From an uncultured Oscillibacter sp. (GTDB lineage Bacteria; Bacillota; Clostridia; Oscillospirales; Oscillospiraceae): a DNA stretch of 41,567 nucleotides. The stretch lies in assembly GCA_900551885.1 (NCBI GenBank), contig URXS01000005.1:1-41567 (forward strand), in the 5' to 3' direction. The translations under genes and the position numbers were made by a program. Of the stretch, positions 33,398 through 41,558 are shown in pieces. The notes beneath the pieces were generated by a model, which had not been told where the DNA came from, did no database searches, and worked only from the letters and a program-made list of their open reading frames with translations. How positions within the stretch are numbered: the first letter of the stretch is position 1; every line of letters begins with the position of its first letter.

Positions 33398-35002
33398 ATG
33401 AAGCTGAGCTTTTTCGGCGCCGATCAGTGTGTGACCGGTAGCTGTCACTGCCTGGAAGTAAATGGAAAACACATTTTGGTGGACTGCGGACTGCAGCAGG
33501 GCCGGGACGAGGTCTCCAATGAGGCATTCCCCTTTGCGGCCAATACCATCGACTTTGTGCTGGTGACCCATGCCCATATTGACCACTCCGGCCGCATCCC
33601 CATGCTGGTCAAGCAGGGGTTCCAGGGCCGAATCCTGACCACCCGTCTCACCGCCAACCTGATGGATATCATGCTCCAGGATTCCGCTCACATCCAGGAG
33701 TCCGACGCCGAGTGGAAAAACCGCAAGGGCGAGCGCTCCGGCGCGCCCCACGTGGAGCCTCTGTACACCATTGAGGATGCCCTGCGGGTGAACGAATTCA
33801 TGACCACCTGCGAGTATGGCCAGATCGTGGAATTGTGTGAGGGCGTGAAGGTGGAGTTTGTGGATGCCGGCCATCTGCTGGGCTCCGCGTCCATCATTGT
33901 GGATGCCACAGAGAACGGTGTTACCAAGCGTCTGGTGTTCTCCGGCGACATCGGAAACGTCAACCAGCCCATCATCCGGGACCCGACGTTGCTGACCGGG
34001 GCGGACTACGTGGTGATGGAGTCCACTTACGGCGACCGCAACCACACGGAGGTCTGGAGTTATACCGACGATTTGGCCAAAATTATTGACGAGACCATTG
34101 CCAGGGGCGGCAATGTGATCATCCCCTCCTTTGCCGTGGGCCGTACCCAGGAGCTGCTGTACTTTATCCGGGAGATCAAAGACGCGAAAATGGTCAAGAG
34201 CAACCCAGACTTCCCGGTGTACATCGACTCGCCTCTGGCCAAGAAGGCCACCACCATTTTCACCGGCAATCTCCACGGCTATCTGGACGAGGATGCCCTG
34301 GAACTGGTGCAGGATGGCACCCACATGTTCAACTTCACCAACCTGCGGATGACGGAGACCAGTGAGGAGTCCAAGGCGCTGAACGTGGACCCCACCCCCA
34401 AGGTCATCATCTCCGCCTCCGGCATGTGTGACGCGGGCCGCATTCGCCACCACCTGAAGCACAACCTCTGGCGGCCGGAGTGCACTGTGGTGTTCGTGGG
34501 CTTCCAGGGGGAGGGCACCCTGGGCCGCAGCCTGCTGGAGGGCACTAAGAGTGTCCGGCTTTTCGGCGAGGAGATCGCCGTCCACGCCAAGATTGTCAAC
34601 TTCCAGGGCCTCTCCTCCCACGCCGACCGGGATCATCTGCTGGCCTGGATTCAGTCCATCCAGTCTCCCAAGCCCCAGCACGTGTTTGTCGTCCACGGGG
34701 ACCGGGAGGTGGCACCCTACTTTGCCAAGAGCGTGGAGGCCTTGGGCTTCACTGCCCACGCGCCCCAGTATACGGAGGTCTACGACCTGATTGCCGACGC
34801 CATTGTGGACAGAGGCTATCTGCCGGAGCGGAAGACCAAGACGACCACCGGCGGCGCCCGGGCCAGCGCGGCTTACGAGCGGCTGGTGGCTGTGGGCAAT
34901 TTGCTTATGGAGTCCATCAAGCGTTCCAAGGGACGGGACAACAAGTCCCTGGCCCGCTTTGCCGACCAGCTCCGCCAGTTGCTGGAGAAGTGGGAGGCAT
35001 AA
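33398..35002 (+). CDS. Metallo-beta-lactamase/beta-CASP RNA-processing nuclease
   Basis: 534 residues from ATG 33398 with AAGGAGG. The MBL fold is clear: VTHAHIDHSGRIPMLVKQGF (HxHxDH metal motif), DAGHLLGSASIIV and FSGDIGNVNQPIIRD. Beta-CASP elements follow: IPSFAVGRTQELLYFIREI, SASGMCDAGRIRHHLKHNL, and the terminal LSSHADRDHLLAWI with KH-like RMM metal-binding end. It is of the CPSF-like group (sometimes called YsfM or mRNA 3'-end processing-like), with likely endo/exoribonuclease activity. A downstream membrane-anchored ORF follows 21 bases later. Confidence 0.9.
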   Translation: MKLSFFGADQCVTGSCHCLEVNGKHILVDCGLQQGRDEVSNEAFPFAANTIDFVLVTHAHIDHSGRIPMLVKQGFQGRILTTRLTANLMDIMLQDSAHIQESDAEWKNRKGERSGAPHVEPLYTIEDALRVNEFMTTCEYGQIVELCEGVKVEFVDAGHLLGSASIIVDATENGVTKRLVFSGDIGNVNQPIIRDPTLLTGADYVVMESTYGDRNHTEVWSYTDDLAKIIDETIARGGNVIIPSFAVGRTQELLYFIREIKDAKMVKSNPDFPVYIDSPLAKKATTIFTGNLHGYLDEDALELVQDGTHMFNFTNLRMTETSEESKALNVDPTPKVIISASGMCDAGRIRHHLKHNLWRPECTVVFVGFQGEGTLGRSLLEGTKSVRLFGEEIAVHAKIVNFQGLSSHADRDHLLAWIQSIQSPKPQHVFVVHGDREVAPYFAKSVEALGFTAHAPQYTEVYDLIADAIVDRGYLPERKTKTTTGGARASAAYERLVAVGNLLMESIKRSKGRDNKSLARFADQLRQLLEKWEA

Positions 35003-35023
35003 GCACAGGAGAAAGGAACCGTT

Positions 35024-35596
35024 ATGGAGAAGCACGGGAAGCAGCGGGCCCTCATCGCTGCGCTGGTGGTGGTCCTGCTGCTGGCCGCCGGGACGGCCTA
35101 TACCTGGCCCCGCATGACGCTCACCGGCCCCTCCGGCTACACGGCGGAGGGCGTGGCGAACTTCAACGCGGAATGTCAGGCAGGGGAGCCCTGCCTGCTG
35201 GGCTCGGTCAACATCTGGTGGAACAATCGAGGTCCCCTGGAATGGATGCTGCCCTATACCATTGCGAACATCACGGTCTGCGATCTGGACGGCCATCCTC
35301 TGGAGAAGCAGCCGGACAGCCTGGTGTACGATCTGGCCACCACGAACGTTTGGCCCGGCGCTGGGATCTACCAGGACCGACAGGCACTGCTGGCGGAGTA
35401 TGCCGATGCGGATCTGAAGGAGCTGCCGGCGGCGTTTCCGGCCTCTAGCCGGGAGCTTGGCGCGCTGGTGCTGGTGGAGCAGCCTTTGACGGAGAACGCC
35501 GGATCGTGGCAGGTGAGGGTGGAGTACCGCCTGCTGGGCCTGATTCCCCAGTCGGCGGAGACGACTCTGTTTGCCAGTTTCGGAGAGGAAGCATAA
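35024..35596 (+). CDS. Hypothetical membrane-anchored or exported protein
   Basis: 190 residues. The N-terminus HGKQRALIAALVVVLLLAAG is a signal anchor, the rest is polar with no known domain. There is no lipobox. The extracytoplasmic part contains two Cys (about 50 and 57) that could pair. It is probably cotranscribed with the beta-CASP gene. No function can be given. Confidence 0.6.
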   Translation: MEKHGKQRALIAALVVVLLLAAGTAYTWPRMTLTGPSGYTAEGVANFNAECQAGEPCLLGSVNIWWNNRGPLEWMLPYTIANITVCDLDGHPLEKQPDSLVYDLATTNVWPGAGIYQDRQALLAEYADADLKELPAAFPASSRELGALVLVEQPLTENAGSWQVRVEYRLLGLIPQSAETTLFASFGEEA

Positions 35597-35623
35597 CAAA
35601 CGGCGGACCTAAATAGCTTTGAC

Positions 35624-35650
35624 TGCGGCCCGGCCCTGCGCCGGGCCGCA
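35624..35650. repeat. GC-rich 11-bp hairpin between genes
   Basis: TGCGGCCCGGC/GCCGGGCCGCA (35624-35634/35640-35650), without T-run. Possibly a processing or stability element. Confidence 0.75.
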
Positions 35651-35675
35651 ATAGTCAGCGGAAAGGAGGTGCCCC

Positions 35676-36197
35676 ATGGAACTGCGGATGTTGAATGAAA
35701 AGGAAAAGCCGGCGGCTATGGCCCTTTGCTGGCAGGTGTTTCTGCAATTCGAGGCACCGGATTACCCACCGGAGGGCGTGGCGGCCTTCCGGTCCTATAT
35801 TGACGATGAGAAGGCGGTGCAGGCCCTGACGGTGCTGGGCGCCTTTGACGGGATGGAGCTGACGGGCGTTCTGGCGGCAGAGGGAAACCACGTGGCACTG
35901 TTCTTCGTGGACCCGGCCTATCATCGCCGGGGCGTGGGCCGGGCGCTGTTGAAGCGGCTGCTGGAGGAGCGTCAGGATGCGACCCTGACGGTCAATGCAG
36001 CTCCTTACGCTGTGGAGATCTACCGCCGTCTGGGCTTCTATCCAACGGATCAGGAACGGTTGGCCCCGGATGGTATCCGGTATCGTCCTATGGAACGATG
36101 TCCTGGTGTGGATGTAGCTGCCCCATGTCCCCCACCGGCTTGCCCATGGATATCTCCAACTAAAAATATCCCGAATACCCCACCCCCACCGGGGTGA
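35676..36197 (+). CDS. GNAT-family N-acetyltransferase
   Basis: 173 residues; ATG 35676 has AAAGGAGGTG upstream. GNAT motif A is FFVDPAYHRRGVGRALLKRL (acetyl-CoA-binding RRGVGRA) and motif B is LTVNAAPYAVEIYRRLGFY. Substrate cannot be told. The last about 30 residues (from CPGVDVAAP through NTPPPPG) are Pro-rich, unlike GNAT ends, and are encoded through a hairpin-like stretch, so the frame may have lost its normal stop. It ends 17 bases before rlmD. Confidence 0.85.
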   Translation: MELRMLNEKEKPAAMALCWQVFLQFEAPDYPPEGVAAFRSYIDDEKAVQALTVLGAFDGMELTGVLAAEGNHVALFFVDPAYHRRGVGRALLKRLLEERQDATLTVNAAPYAVEIYRRLGFYPTDQERLAPDGIRYRPMERCPGVDVAAPCPPPACPWISPTKNIPNTPPPPG

Positions 36198-36214
36198 GAA
36201 AATGAGGTTTCCCT

Positions 36215-37840
36215 ATGGAAAAACTGCGTCAAGATCAAAGCTACACCGGCACCGTGGAGGGCTACTCCAGTGAGGGCCTGGGCATCGTCCGTCTGGACGG
36301 GGCGGTAGTGTTCGTCCCCGGAGCTGTCCGGGGCGAGAGGGTGGATTTGAAGATCACCAAGGTGATGAAGACCGCGGCGGCGGGGCGGATCGTCAAAATC
36401 CATAAGCCCTCTCCCGAGCGGGCGGAGCCGGAGTGTCCCTACTACGGCCGCTGCGGCGGCTGTGACTTTCAGCATCTGACCTATCCGGAAGAACTGTGGG
36501 CCAAACGTCAGCGGGTCCAGGATGCCCTGACCCGCTTAGGCGGGTCCGACGTGGAGGTGGAGGACATTCTGGGCGCGAAAGACCCCACCCACTACCGCAA
36601 CAAAAGCCAGTACCCGGTGGGCGCTGACGGTGCCATCGGCTTCTTCCAGGCGCGCAGCCACAAGGTGGTGCCGGTGGAACGGTGCCTGATCCAGCCAGAG
36701 GCCGCGGACCGGACGGCCGCCGCTGTTCGCACCTGGATGCGCCGCTACAAGATCTCCGCCTATGACGAGACCTCCGGCAAGGGCCTGGTGCGCCACGTCT
36801 ATGTCCGGGTGAACCGGAAGGGGGAGAGCCTGTGCTGCCTGGTGGTCAATGGCAAAGGGGTGCCCCGGGAGCCGGAGCTGGCAGCGCTGGTCCGGGCGGC
36901 GGCACCGGGCACCGTGGGTGTGCTGATCAACTCCAATACCCGCAAGGGCAACGTGGTCCTGGGAGACCGGTACCGCACCGTTTGGGGCCAGGACTTCCTG
37001 ATGGACACATTGCGGGGATTGACTTTCAAGCTGTCGGTGCCGTCGTTTTACCAGGTGAACCCGGCCCAGACCGAGGTCCTCTACGGCAAGGCCCTGGAGT
37101 TTGCCGCCCTGACAGGAAAGGAGACGGTGCTGGACCTGTACTGCGGCATCGGCACCATCACGCTGTGCATGGCCGGTTCCGCCCAGCGGGTCATTGGCGC
37201 GGAGATCGTGCCTGCCGCCATCCGTGACGCGGAGGAAAACGCGGCCCGCAACGGCATCAAAAACGCCGCGTTTTTCTGCGGCGACGCCGCCGATGTGGCC
37301 GCCAAGCTGGAATCCGAGGGCCTGCGGCCCGATGTGGTCACCGTGGACCCGCCCCGGAAGGGCCTGGCGCCGGAAGTCATTGCCTCCGTGGCGGCCATGG
37401 GTCCGGACCGGGTGGTATATGTGTCCTGCGACCCGGCCACCCTGGGCCGGGACGTGAAGCTGTTTGCCGCCTCCGGCTATATCCTCCGCCGGGCCTGCGC
37501 CGTGGACATGTTCCCCGGTACCCGGCACGTGGAGACGGTATGTTTATTGTCCAAACTAAATGTCAAGCATCATATTGAGGTGGAAATCACGATGGATGAG
37601 TTGGATTTGACGGCAGCGGAGAGTAAAGCCACTTACGATGAAATCAAGGCTTATGTACTTGAAAAATTCGGCTTTAAAGTCAGTCAGCTTTATATCGCCC
37701 AAATAAAACGGAAATGTGGCATTATCGAGAGAAAGAACTATAACCAGTCAAAAAAAGAAGATGCCAAAGTGCCGAAGTGCCCGCCGGAGAAAGAAGCGGC
37801 GATTATGGATGCGCTCAAGCATTTCCAGATGATTCCATAG
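36215..37840 (+). CDS. rlmD: 23S rRNA (uracil-C5)-methyltransferase RlmD with an ICE-derived C-terminal tail
   Basis: 541 residues. N-terminal TRAM domain (GTVEGYSSEGLGIVRLDG), then a four-Cys cluster site (CPYYGRCGGCDFQHL), then the Rossmann methyltransferase with VLDLYCGIGTITLCMA and DPPRKGL, and the catalytic Cys in YVSCDPATL. The methyltransferase ends with the natural HVETVCLLSK. About 100 more residues follow (from HHIEVEITMDELDLTAAESK), AT-richer, which are not part of RlmD and recur on integrative elements that insert in this gene's 3' end. The methylase core is complete, so the enzyme should still work. Confidence 0.9.
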   Translation: MEKLRQDQSYTGTVEGYSSEGLGIVRLDGAVVFVPGAVRGERVDLKITKVMKTAAAGRIVKIHKPSPERAEPECPYYGRCGGCDFQHLTYPEELWAKRQRVQDALTRLGGSDVEVEDILGAKDPTHYRNKSQYPVGADGAIGFFQARSHKVVPVERCLIQPEAADRTAAAVRTWMRRYKISAYDETSGKGLVRHVYVRVNRKGESLCCLVVNGKGVPREPELAALVRAAAPGTVGVLINSNTRKGNVVLGDRYRTVWGQDFLMDTLRGLTFKLSVPSFYQVNPAQTEVLYGKALEFAALTGKETVLDLYCGIGTITLCMAGSAQRVIGAEIVPAAIRDAEENAARNGIKNAAFFCGDAADVAAKLESEGLRPDVVTVDPPRKGLAPEVIASVAAMGPDRVVYVSCDPATLGRDVKLFAASGYILRRACAVDMFPGTRHVETVCLLSKLNVKHHIEVEITMDELDLTAAESKATYDEIKAYVLEKFGFKVSQLYIAQIKRKCGIIERKNYNQSKKEDAKVPKCPPEKEAAIMDALKHFQMIP

Positions 37841-37872
37841 AAAAACAGAATAGAGATGCCAGTTTCAGATTT

Positions 37873-37907
37873 AAAAGGTGTTGCTTTCGGGCAGCACCTT
37901 TTGTTTT
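37873..37907 (+). terminator. Terminator after rlmD
   Basis: 12-bp stem AAAAGGTGTTGC/GCAGCACCTTTT (37873-37884/37891-37902, one G-U pair), followed by GTTTT. Confidence 0.88.
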
Positions 37908-37943
37908 AAGCATTTAGAATTTCTTAGGAGGGAGGTGTCATTC

Positions 37944-38846
37944 ATGCCAGACCTTGCCATGCTGGACTACTTCTACGGAGATGAAGCGGAACAGTTCACT
38001 TTTTACCGGATACCCAAAGTGCTGTTCACTGACCCCAGCTACCGGCGCATATCTTCCGACGCCAAAATCCTGTACGGGCTTATGCTTGACCGTATGGGGC
38101 TGTCAGTTCGGAATGGCTGGCTGGACGAATACAACCGGGTATTCATTTTCTTTACCCTGGAGGATGCTTTGGAATATCTGTGCTGCGGGCATACCAAAGC
38201 CGTTTCCCTTTTTGGGGAACTGGATAAGGCGGGCTTGATCGAGCGCAAAAAGCAAGGCCAGGGAAAGCCGACAAAAATCTACGTTAAGAACTTTGTTCGG
38301 AATGCGGAAGTCTTGACTTCCGAAAAACGGAAGTCTAAAGTTCCGCAATCTGGAAGTCAAGACTTCCAAAAAACGGCCTCTAATAATACTGAGATAAAAG
38401 ATACTGAATTGAGTGATACTGAACCATCTATCTATCCGGTCAGGGGGCTGCCGGAAGATAAATCGCCTGCGGCAGATGCGATGGATACGATGCGTGTCTA
38501 TCGTCAGATTATCATGGAGAATATTGAGTACGAGATCACTCGCAGGCAGCTCGGCTATGATGCCGACATTCTGGACGAGATTGTTGACATCATGGTGGAC
38601 ACGGTATGCAGCACAAAGCCCATGATCCGCATAGGCGGTCAGGATTTTCCTTTAGAGGTCGTAAAGAGCCGCCTGCTAAAACTCAATTCAGAGCATATCA
38701 GCTATGTGGTGAGCAGTTTGAAATCTAACACCACCAAAGTCCGAAACATCCGGGCGTATCTGCTTACCGCCTTGTATAATGCCCCTACCACTATCAGCAG
38801 TTACTACACAGCTTTGGTCAACCATGACCTTTACGGCGGTGGGTAA
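37944..38846 (+). CDS. Replication initiator protein A (RepA N-terminal type)
   Basis: 300 residues from ATG 37944 with GGAGGGAGGTG. The RepA_N winged-helix domain is the first 110 residues: YFYGDEAEQFTFYRIPKVLF, SSDAKILYGLMLDRMGLSV and RVFIFFTLEDALEYL. The C-terminal half is a helical domain often found with it. It probably starts rolling-circle or theta-type replication of the excised ICE. It is a common gene near the left end of CTn-like elements. Confidence 0.9.
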   Translation: MPDLAMLDYFYGDEAEQFTFYRIPKVLFTDPSYRRISSDAKILYGLMLDRMGLSVRNGWLDEYNRVFIFFTLEDALEYLCCGHTKAVSLFGELDKAGLIERKKQGQGKPTKIYVKNFVRNAEVLTSEKRKSKVPQSGSQDFQKTASNNTEIKDTELSDTEPSIYPVRGLPEDKSPAADAMDTMRVYRQIIMENIEYEITRRQLGYDADILDEIVDIMVDTVCSTKPMIRIGGQDFPLEVVKSRLLKLNSEHISYVVSSLKSNTTKVRNIRAYLLTALYNAPTTISSYYTALVNHDLYGGG

Positions 38847-38930
38847 CTGCTTTTTTCATAATCACCTATGGGCGGCTGCGCCAGTTCCTGGCCAGCCCCC
38901 TTAACTGCAAAAATGCAAATGAGCAGCACT

Positions 38931-38973
38931 GTGTCAAGAACGCACGGTGTGCGTTCATTTTCATTCTTGACAC
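38931..38973 (+). repeat. Nested inverted repeat between the repA and PcfB-side genes
   Basis: Outer arms GTGTCAAGAA (38931-38940) and TTCTTGACAC (38964-38973); inner AACGCAC/GTGCGTT (38939-38945/38949-38955). No T-run. Possible regulatory hairpin or conjugation-related site. Confidence 0.65.
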
Positions 38974-39021
38974 GGGGTTGCTCGTTTGCTACCCGGCACA
39001 GCCGGAGAAAGGAGCTTCCCC

Positions 39022-39375
39022 ATGAAAAAGCCATTTGCCTACATTACAGCCGTCTGGAAAGGCGGCGAGTTTACCGTCATTGACCAGGCGGCGGTGTACT
39101 GCCGCAAAGTCTATGAAGCCGGGTTTACCCCGATCTGCCCGGTTCTCTATCTTCCCCATTTCCTGCGTGATTCCATTCCTGCCGAACACAAGGACGGCAT
39201 TGACATTGGGCGTGAACTTCTGCGCCGGAGCCATGTGCTGATCGTCTGCGGGGACGAAGTTGACGAGTCCGTTAAAAACGATATTGCCGTGGCACAGCGG
39301 CTGGGCATTACCGCCACTACCCTGGATGGCATTCTGAAAATCCATGCTCAGGGAGAAAACGAGGTGGAGGGCTGA
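39022..39375 (+). CDS. Small Rossmann-like protein of ICEs (DUF4406/nucleoside deoxyribosyltransferase-like)
   Basis: 117 residues from ATG 39022 with AAAGGAG. FAYITAVWKGGEFTVIDQAA and the later RRSHVLIVCGDEVDESVKND fit the family of DUF4406-like proteins with a nucleoside deoxyribosyltransferase-like fold that occurs in ICEs beside repA. The substrate is unknown. Confidence 0.65.
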   Translation: MKKPFAYITAVWKGGEFTVIDQAAVYCRKVYEAGFTPICPVLYLPHFLRDSIPAEHKDGIDIGRELLRRSHVLIVCGDEVDESVKNDIAVAQRLGITATTLDGILKIHAQGENEVEG

Positions 39376-39437
39376 TGCCTGATTACCTGTACCGGTTGAC
39401 GCTGTTTCTGCTGCACCGGCTGGTGGTTCCGCCTTAG
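39375..39437 (+). CDS. Very short hydrophobic ORF coupled to the preceding gene
   Basis: 20 codons, MPDYLYRLTLFLLHRLVVPP, whose ATG overlaps the upstream stop (TGATG). GGTGGAGG (39363-39370) serves as ribosome-binding site. A coupled start and good site argue for translation; the small size leaves it doubtful. Confidence 0.3.
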   Translation: MPDYLYRLTLFLLHRLVVPP

Positions 39438-39484
39438 ACCATTTCCTTTTTCAGCATTCCTGCCAGAGAAAGGAGTGATGAGGT

Positions 39485-39967
39485 TTGCAGGAAGAAGTTG
39501 AAAACAAATCGGTGGCGATTAGTATCAAAGCCACCAAGCTGACTGCCAATGTGCTGAAAGCCGCACTCCTGAAAGCCCTTGCGGAAATGGAGAAAAAGCA
39601 GAAAAATCCCAAGGTCTACAAGGGCAAACAGAGTGTGAAACACCTTGTCCGGCAGGGAGTTGGGGTCAGCAACATCGAAATCACGGACGGCAACATCAAG
39701 TCTTTTGAGAAAGTTGCCCGGAAATACGGCATTGACTTTGCTCTCAAAAAGGATGTTTCTACACAGCCGCCCCGGTATCTGGTCTTTTTCAAGAGTAAAG
39801 ATGCCGACGCACTGACGGCGGCATTCCGGGAATATTCCGGTAAAGTCGTGAAAAGCCAGTCCAAGGAGAAGCCGTCCATCCGCAAGCAGCTTTCCAAACT
39901 CCAGGAAGTGGTCAAGGATATGGCAAAATCCCTCTCCCGGAACAAGAGCCAGGAGGTGGACAGATGA
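39485..39967 (+). CDS. PcfB-family conjugation protein (DUF3801)
   Basis: 160 residues from TTG 39485 (QEEVENKSVAISIKATKLTA); AAAGGAG is eight bases upstream. KVYKGKQSVKHLVRQGVGVS and FEKVARKYGIDFALKKD are PcfB features. PcfB-like proteins work next to the VirD4 coupling protein in conjugation of Gram-positive elements. The stop overlaps the VirD4 start (ATGA). Confidence 0.9.
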   Translation: MQEEVENKSVAISIKATKLTANVLKAALLKALAEMEKKQKNPKVYKGKQSVKHLVRQGVGVSNIEITDGNIKSFEKVARKYGIDFALKKDVSTQPPRYLVFFKSKDADALTAAFREYSGKVVKSQSKEKPSIRKQLSKLQEVVKDMAKSLSRNKSQEVDR

Positions 39968-40944
39968 AGAAATTGCCAAAAATCAATACTTCCAAGCTGC
40001 TAAAAGCGGCTTTGCCGTATATCCTGGTCGGCCTGATGGCTACCAAGCTGGGGCAGGCGTACCGCATGGCATCCGGCGGCGATGTGCTGGATCGGATTTT
40101 TGGGGCGTTCCTCAAAATCGGGGAAGCCTTTACCAATCCCCTGCCCAGCCTGCATCCGTTTGACCTGCTGGTGGGGGCTGCCTGCGGCGCTCTGCTGTGG
40201 TTTATCGTATACCAGAAATCCAAGAATGCCCGGAAATACCGGCGTGGTGCGGAGTATGGGACTGCCCGATGGGGAAATGCAAAAGATATTGAGCCGTTCA
40301 TCGACCCGGATTTTTCGCAGAATATCCTGCTGTCCGAAACGGAACGTCTGACGCTGGGAAAAATTGCAGACCCCGAAAAGAGAAACGTCAATCTGAATGT
40401 GCTGGTCATTGGTGGGAGTGGTTCGGGAAAGACCCGCTACCACATCAAGCCCAATCTTCTCCAGATGAACGCATCGTATGTCTGCTCCGATCCCAAAGGC
40501 ACGGTCATTGAGGAAGTCGGGCGGGCGCTGGTGCGTGGCGGGTATAAAATCAAGGTTTTAAACACCATTGATTTTTCCTGCTCCATGCACTACAACCCCT
40601 TTGTCTATCTCCATAGCGAAACGGACATTCTCACTCTTGTCACGGTTATTATGACCAATACCCAGGGAGAAGCCAAAGGCGGGGACGGATTCTGGGAGAA
40701 AGCGGAAGCTCTGCTGTATCAGGCACTGATCGCTTATATCTACTATGAAGCCCCAGCCGAGGAGCGCAACATGAATACCCTGCTGGATATGCTCAACGCC
40801 TGCGAGTGCCGGGAGGACGACGAAAACTTTAAATCAGCGGTTGACCTGCTGTTTGAACAGTTGGAACAGCGCAATCCCGACCACTTTGCGGCAAGGCAGT
40901 ATAAAAAATTTAAGATGGCGGCGGGAGATGTATGCTCTAAGTGA
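39964..40944 (+). CDS. VirD4/TcpA-type coupling protein, truncated
   Basis: 326 residues; full-length members are near 600. Two membrane helices near the N-terminus (about 15-35 and 62-85) precede the ATPase. Walker A is VIGGSGSGKTRYHIKPN, then SYVCSDPKGTVIEEVGRALV and the block YNPFVYLHSETDILTLVTVI. The sequence breaks off after FKMAAG, where normal proteins continue with about 270 more residues including Walker B. Instead, GDVCSK and a stop follow, and a recombinase fragment begins 70 bases on. The remaining protein cannot support transfer. Confidence 0.9.
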   Translation: MKKLPKINTSKLLKAALPYILVGLMATKLGQAYRMASGGDVLDRIFGAFLKIGEAFTNPLPSLHPFDLLVGAACGALLWFIVYQKSKNARKYRRGAEYGTARWGNAKDIEPFIDPDFSQNILLSETERLTLGKIADPEKRNVNLNVLVIGGSGSGKTRYHIKPNLLQMNASYVCSDPKGTVIEEVGRALVRGGYKIKVLNTIDFSCSMHYNPFVYLHSETDILTLVTVIMTNTQGEAKGGDGFWEKAEALLYQALIAYIYYEAPAEERNMNTLLDMLNACECREDDENFKSAVDLLFEQLEQRNPDHFAARQYKKFKMAAGDVCSK

Positions 40945-40995
40945 CTTCTTAATCATGGTTTTTGTCATGGTTAGTGAAGCAGTCGCTTAGAGCAT
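40932..40995. repeat. Inverted repeat at the VirD4 break
   Basis: ATGCTCTAAG (40932-40941) and CTTAGAGCAT (40986-40995) flank the 44 bases after the break. The VirD4 frame ends inside the left copy, so this is probably the end of an inserted element. Confidence 0.7.
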
Positions 40996-41017
40996 TTTCA
41001 TTTCAGGAGGTACAGCC

Positions 41018-41152
41018 ATGAGAAACGAGAAAATCACCCCTCTGTATGAGCGTTTGAGCCGCGATGATGAGTTACAGGGCGAGAGCAATTCCATCTCCAA
41101 CCATGATGTAATTTATAAAGGGTGGATTACACCACCGAAAATTACATCATGA
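41018..41152 (+). pseudogene. 5' fragment of a large serine recombinase
   Basis: 44 codons. After AGGAGG (41006-41011) and ATG 41018 comes NEKITPLYERLSRDDELQGE then SNSISN, the opening of TnpX/CisA-type serine recombinases with the catalytic Ser in YERLSRDDE. Then the frame goes to HDVIYKGWITPPKITS and a stop, unrelated to recombinases. The break sits at a 13-bp inverted repeat. It is a remnant of the element that cut virD4. Confidence 0.8.
41102..41151. repeat. 13-bp inverted repeat at the recombinase break
   Basis: CATGATGTAATTT (41102-41114) and AAATTACATCATG (41139-41151); the recombinase similarity ends at the left copy. It may be the end of a third, unseen insertion or a scar. Confidence 0.7.
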
Positions 41153-41282
41153 CTGCGGCTCATTTGTAGCGAATGAAAAGACAGCACTTTGCAGGTTTAT
41201 TCAGTTAAAACAGTTAGTTTAAGTTAATTTGCATCCACCTTAACTTCCTGAGTTTTTTAACCCTCAACGCTAATTGCAGTCA

Positions 41283-41558
41283 TCACTTGTCCCCATCTGG
41301 ATCATCATAATACCCGAGTTCTATGCGAACGTTTTCCATCATATATCCCAGATCATCTGATACGCCATACCCCAGAGGATCGGCAGTAGATATGAGGTTT
41401 TCGAATTCTGTTTCGTGGAGGCTGAAGAAATCCGGATGCAGTTTCGCATAATTCAAAAATTTTTCAGCTGAGGATTCAAGGCTGTTGTAAAATCTTCCCC
41501 CATAGTCACCGTATACTGCACTAAGTTCTGCGGCTTCGGCAGCGAAAGCAAGGTGCAT
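41283..41558 (-). CDS. DUF6155-like protein, end of window
   Basis: 91 residues, with the start ATG 41558 only nine bases from the edge, so it could extend further. GGRFYNSLESSAEKFLNYAK and LGYGVSDDLGYMMENV resemble the C-terminal part of DUF6155 proteins. It looks like the 3' end of such a gene rather than a complete one. Function unknown. It is convergent with the recombinase fragment. Confidence 0.5.
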   Translation of the reverse strand: MHLAFAAEAAELSAVYGDYGGRFYNSLESSAEKFLNYAKLHPDFFSLHETEFENLISTADPLGYGVSDDLGYMMENVRIELGYYDDPDGDK

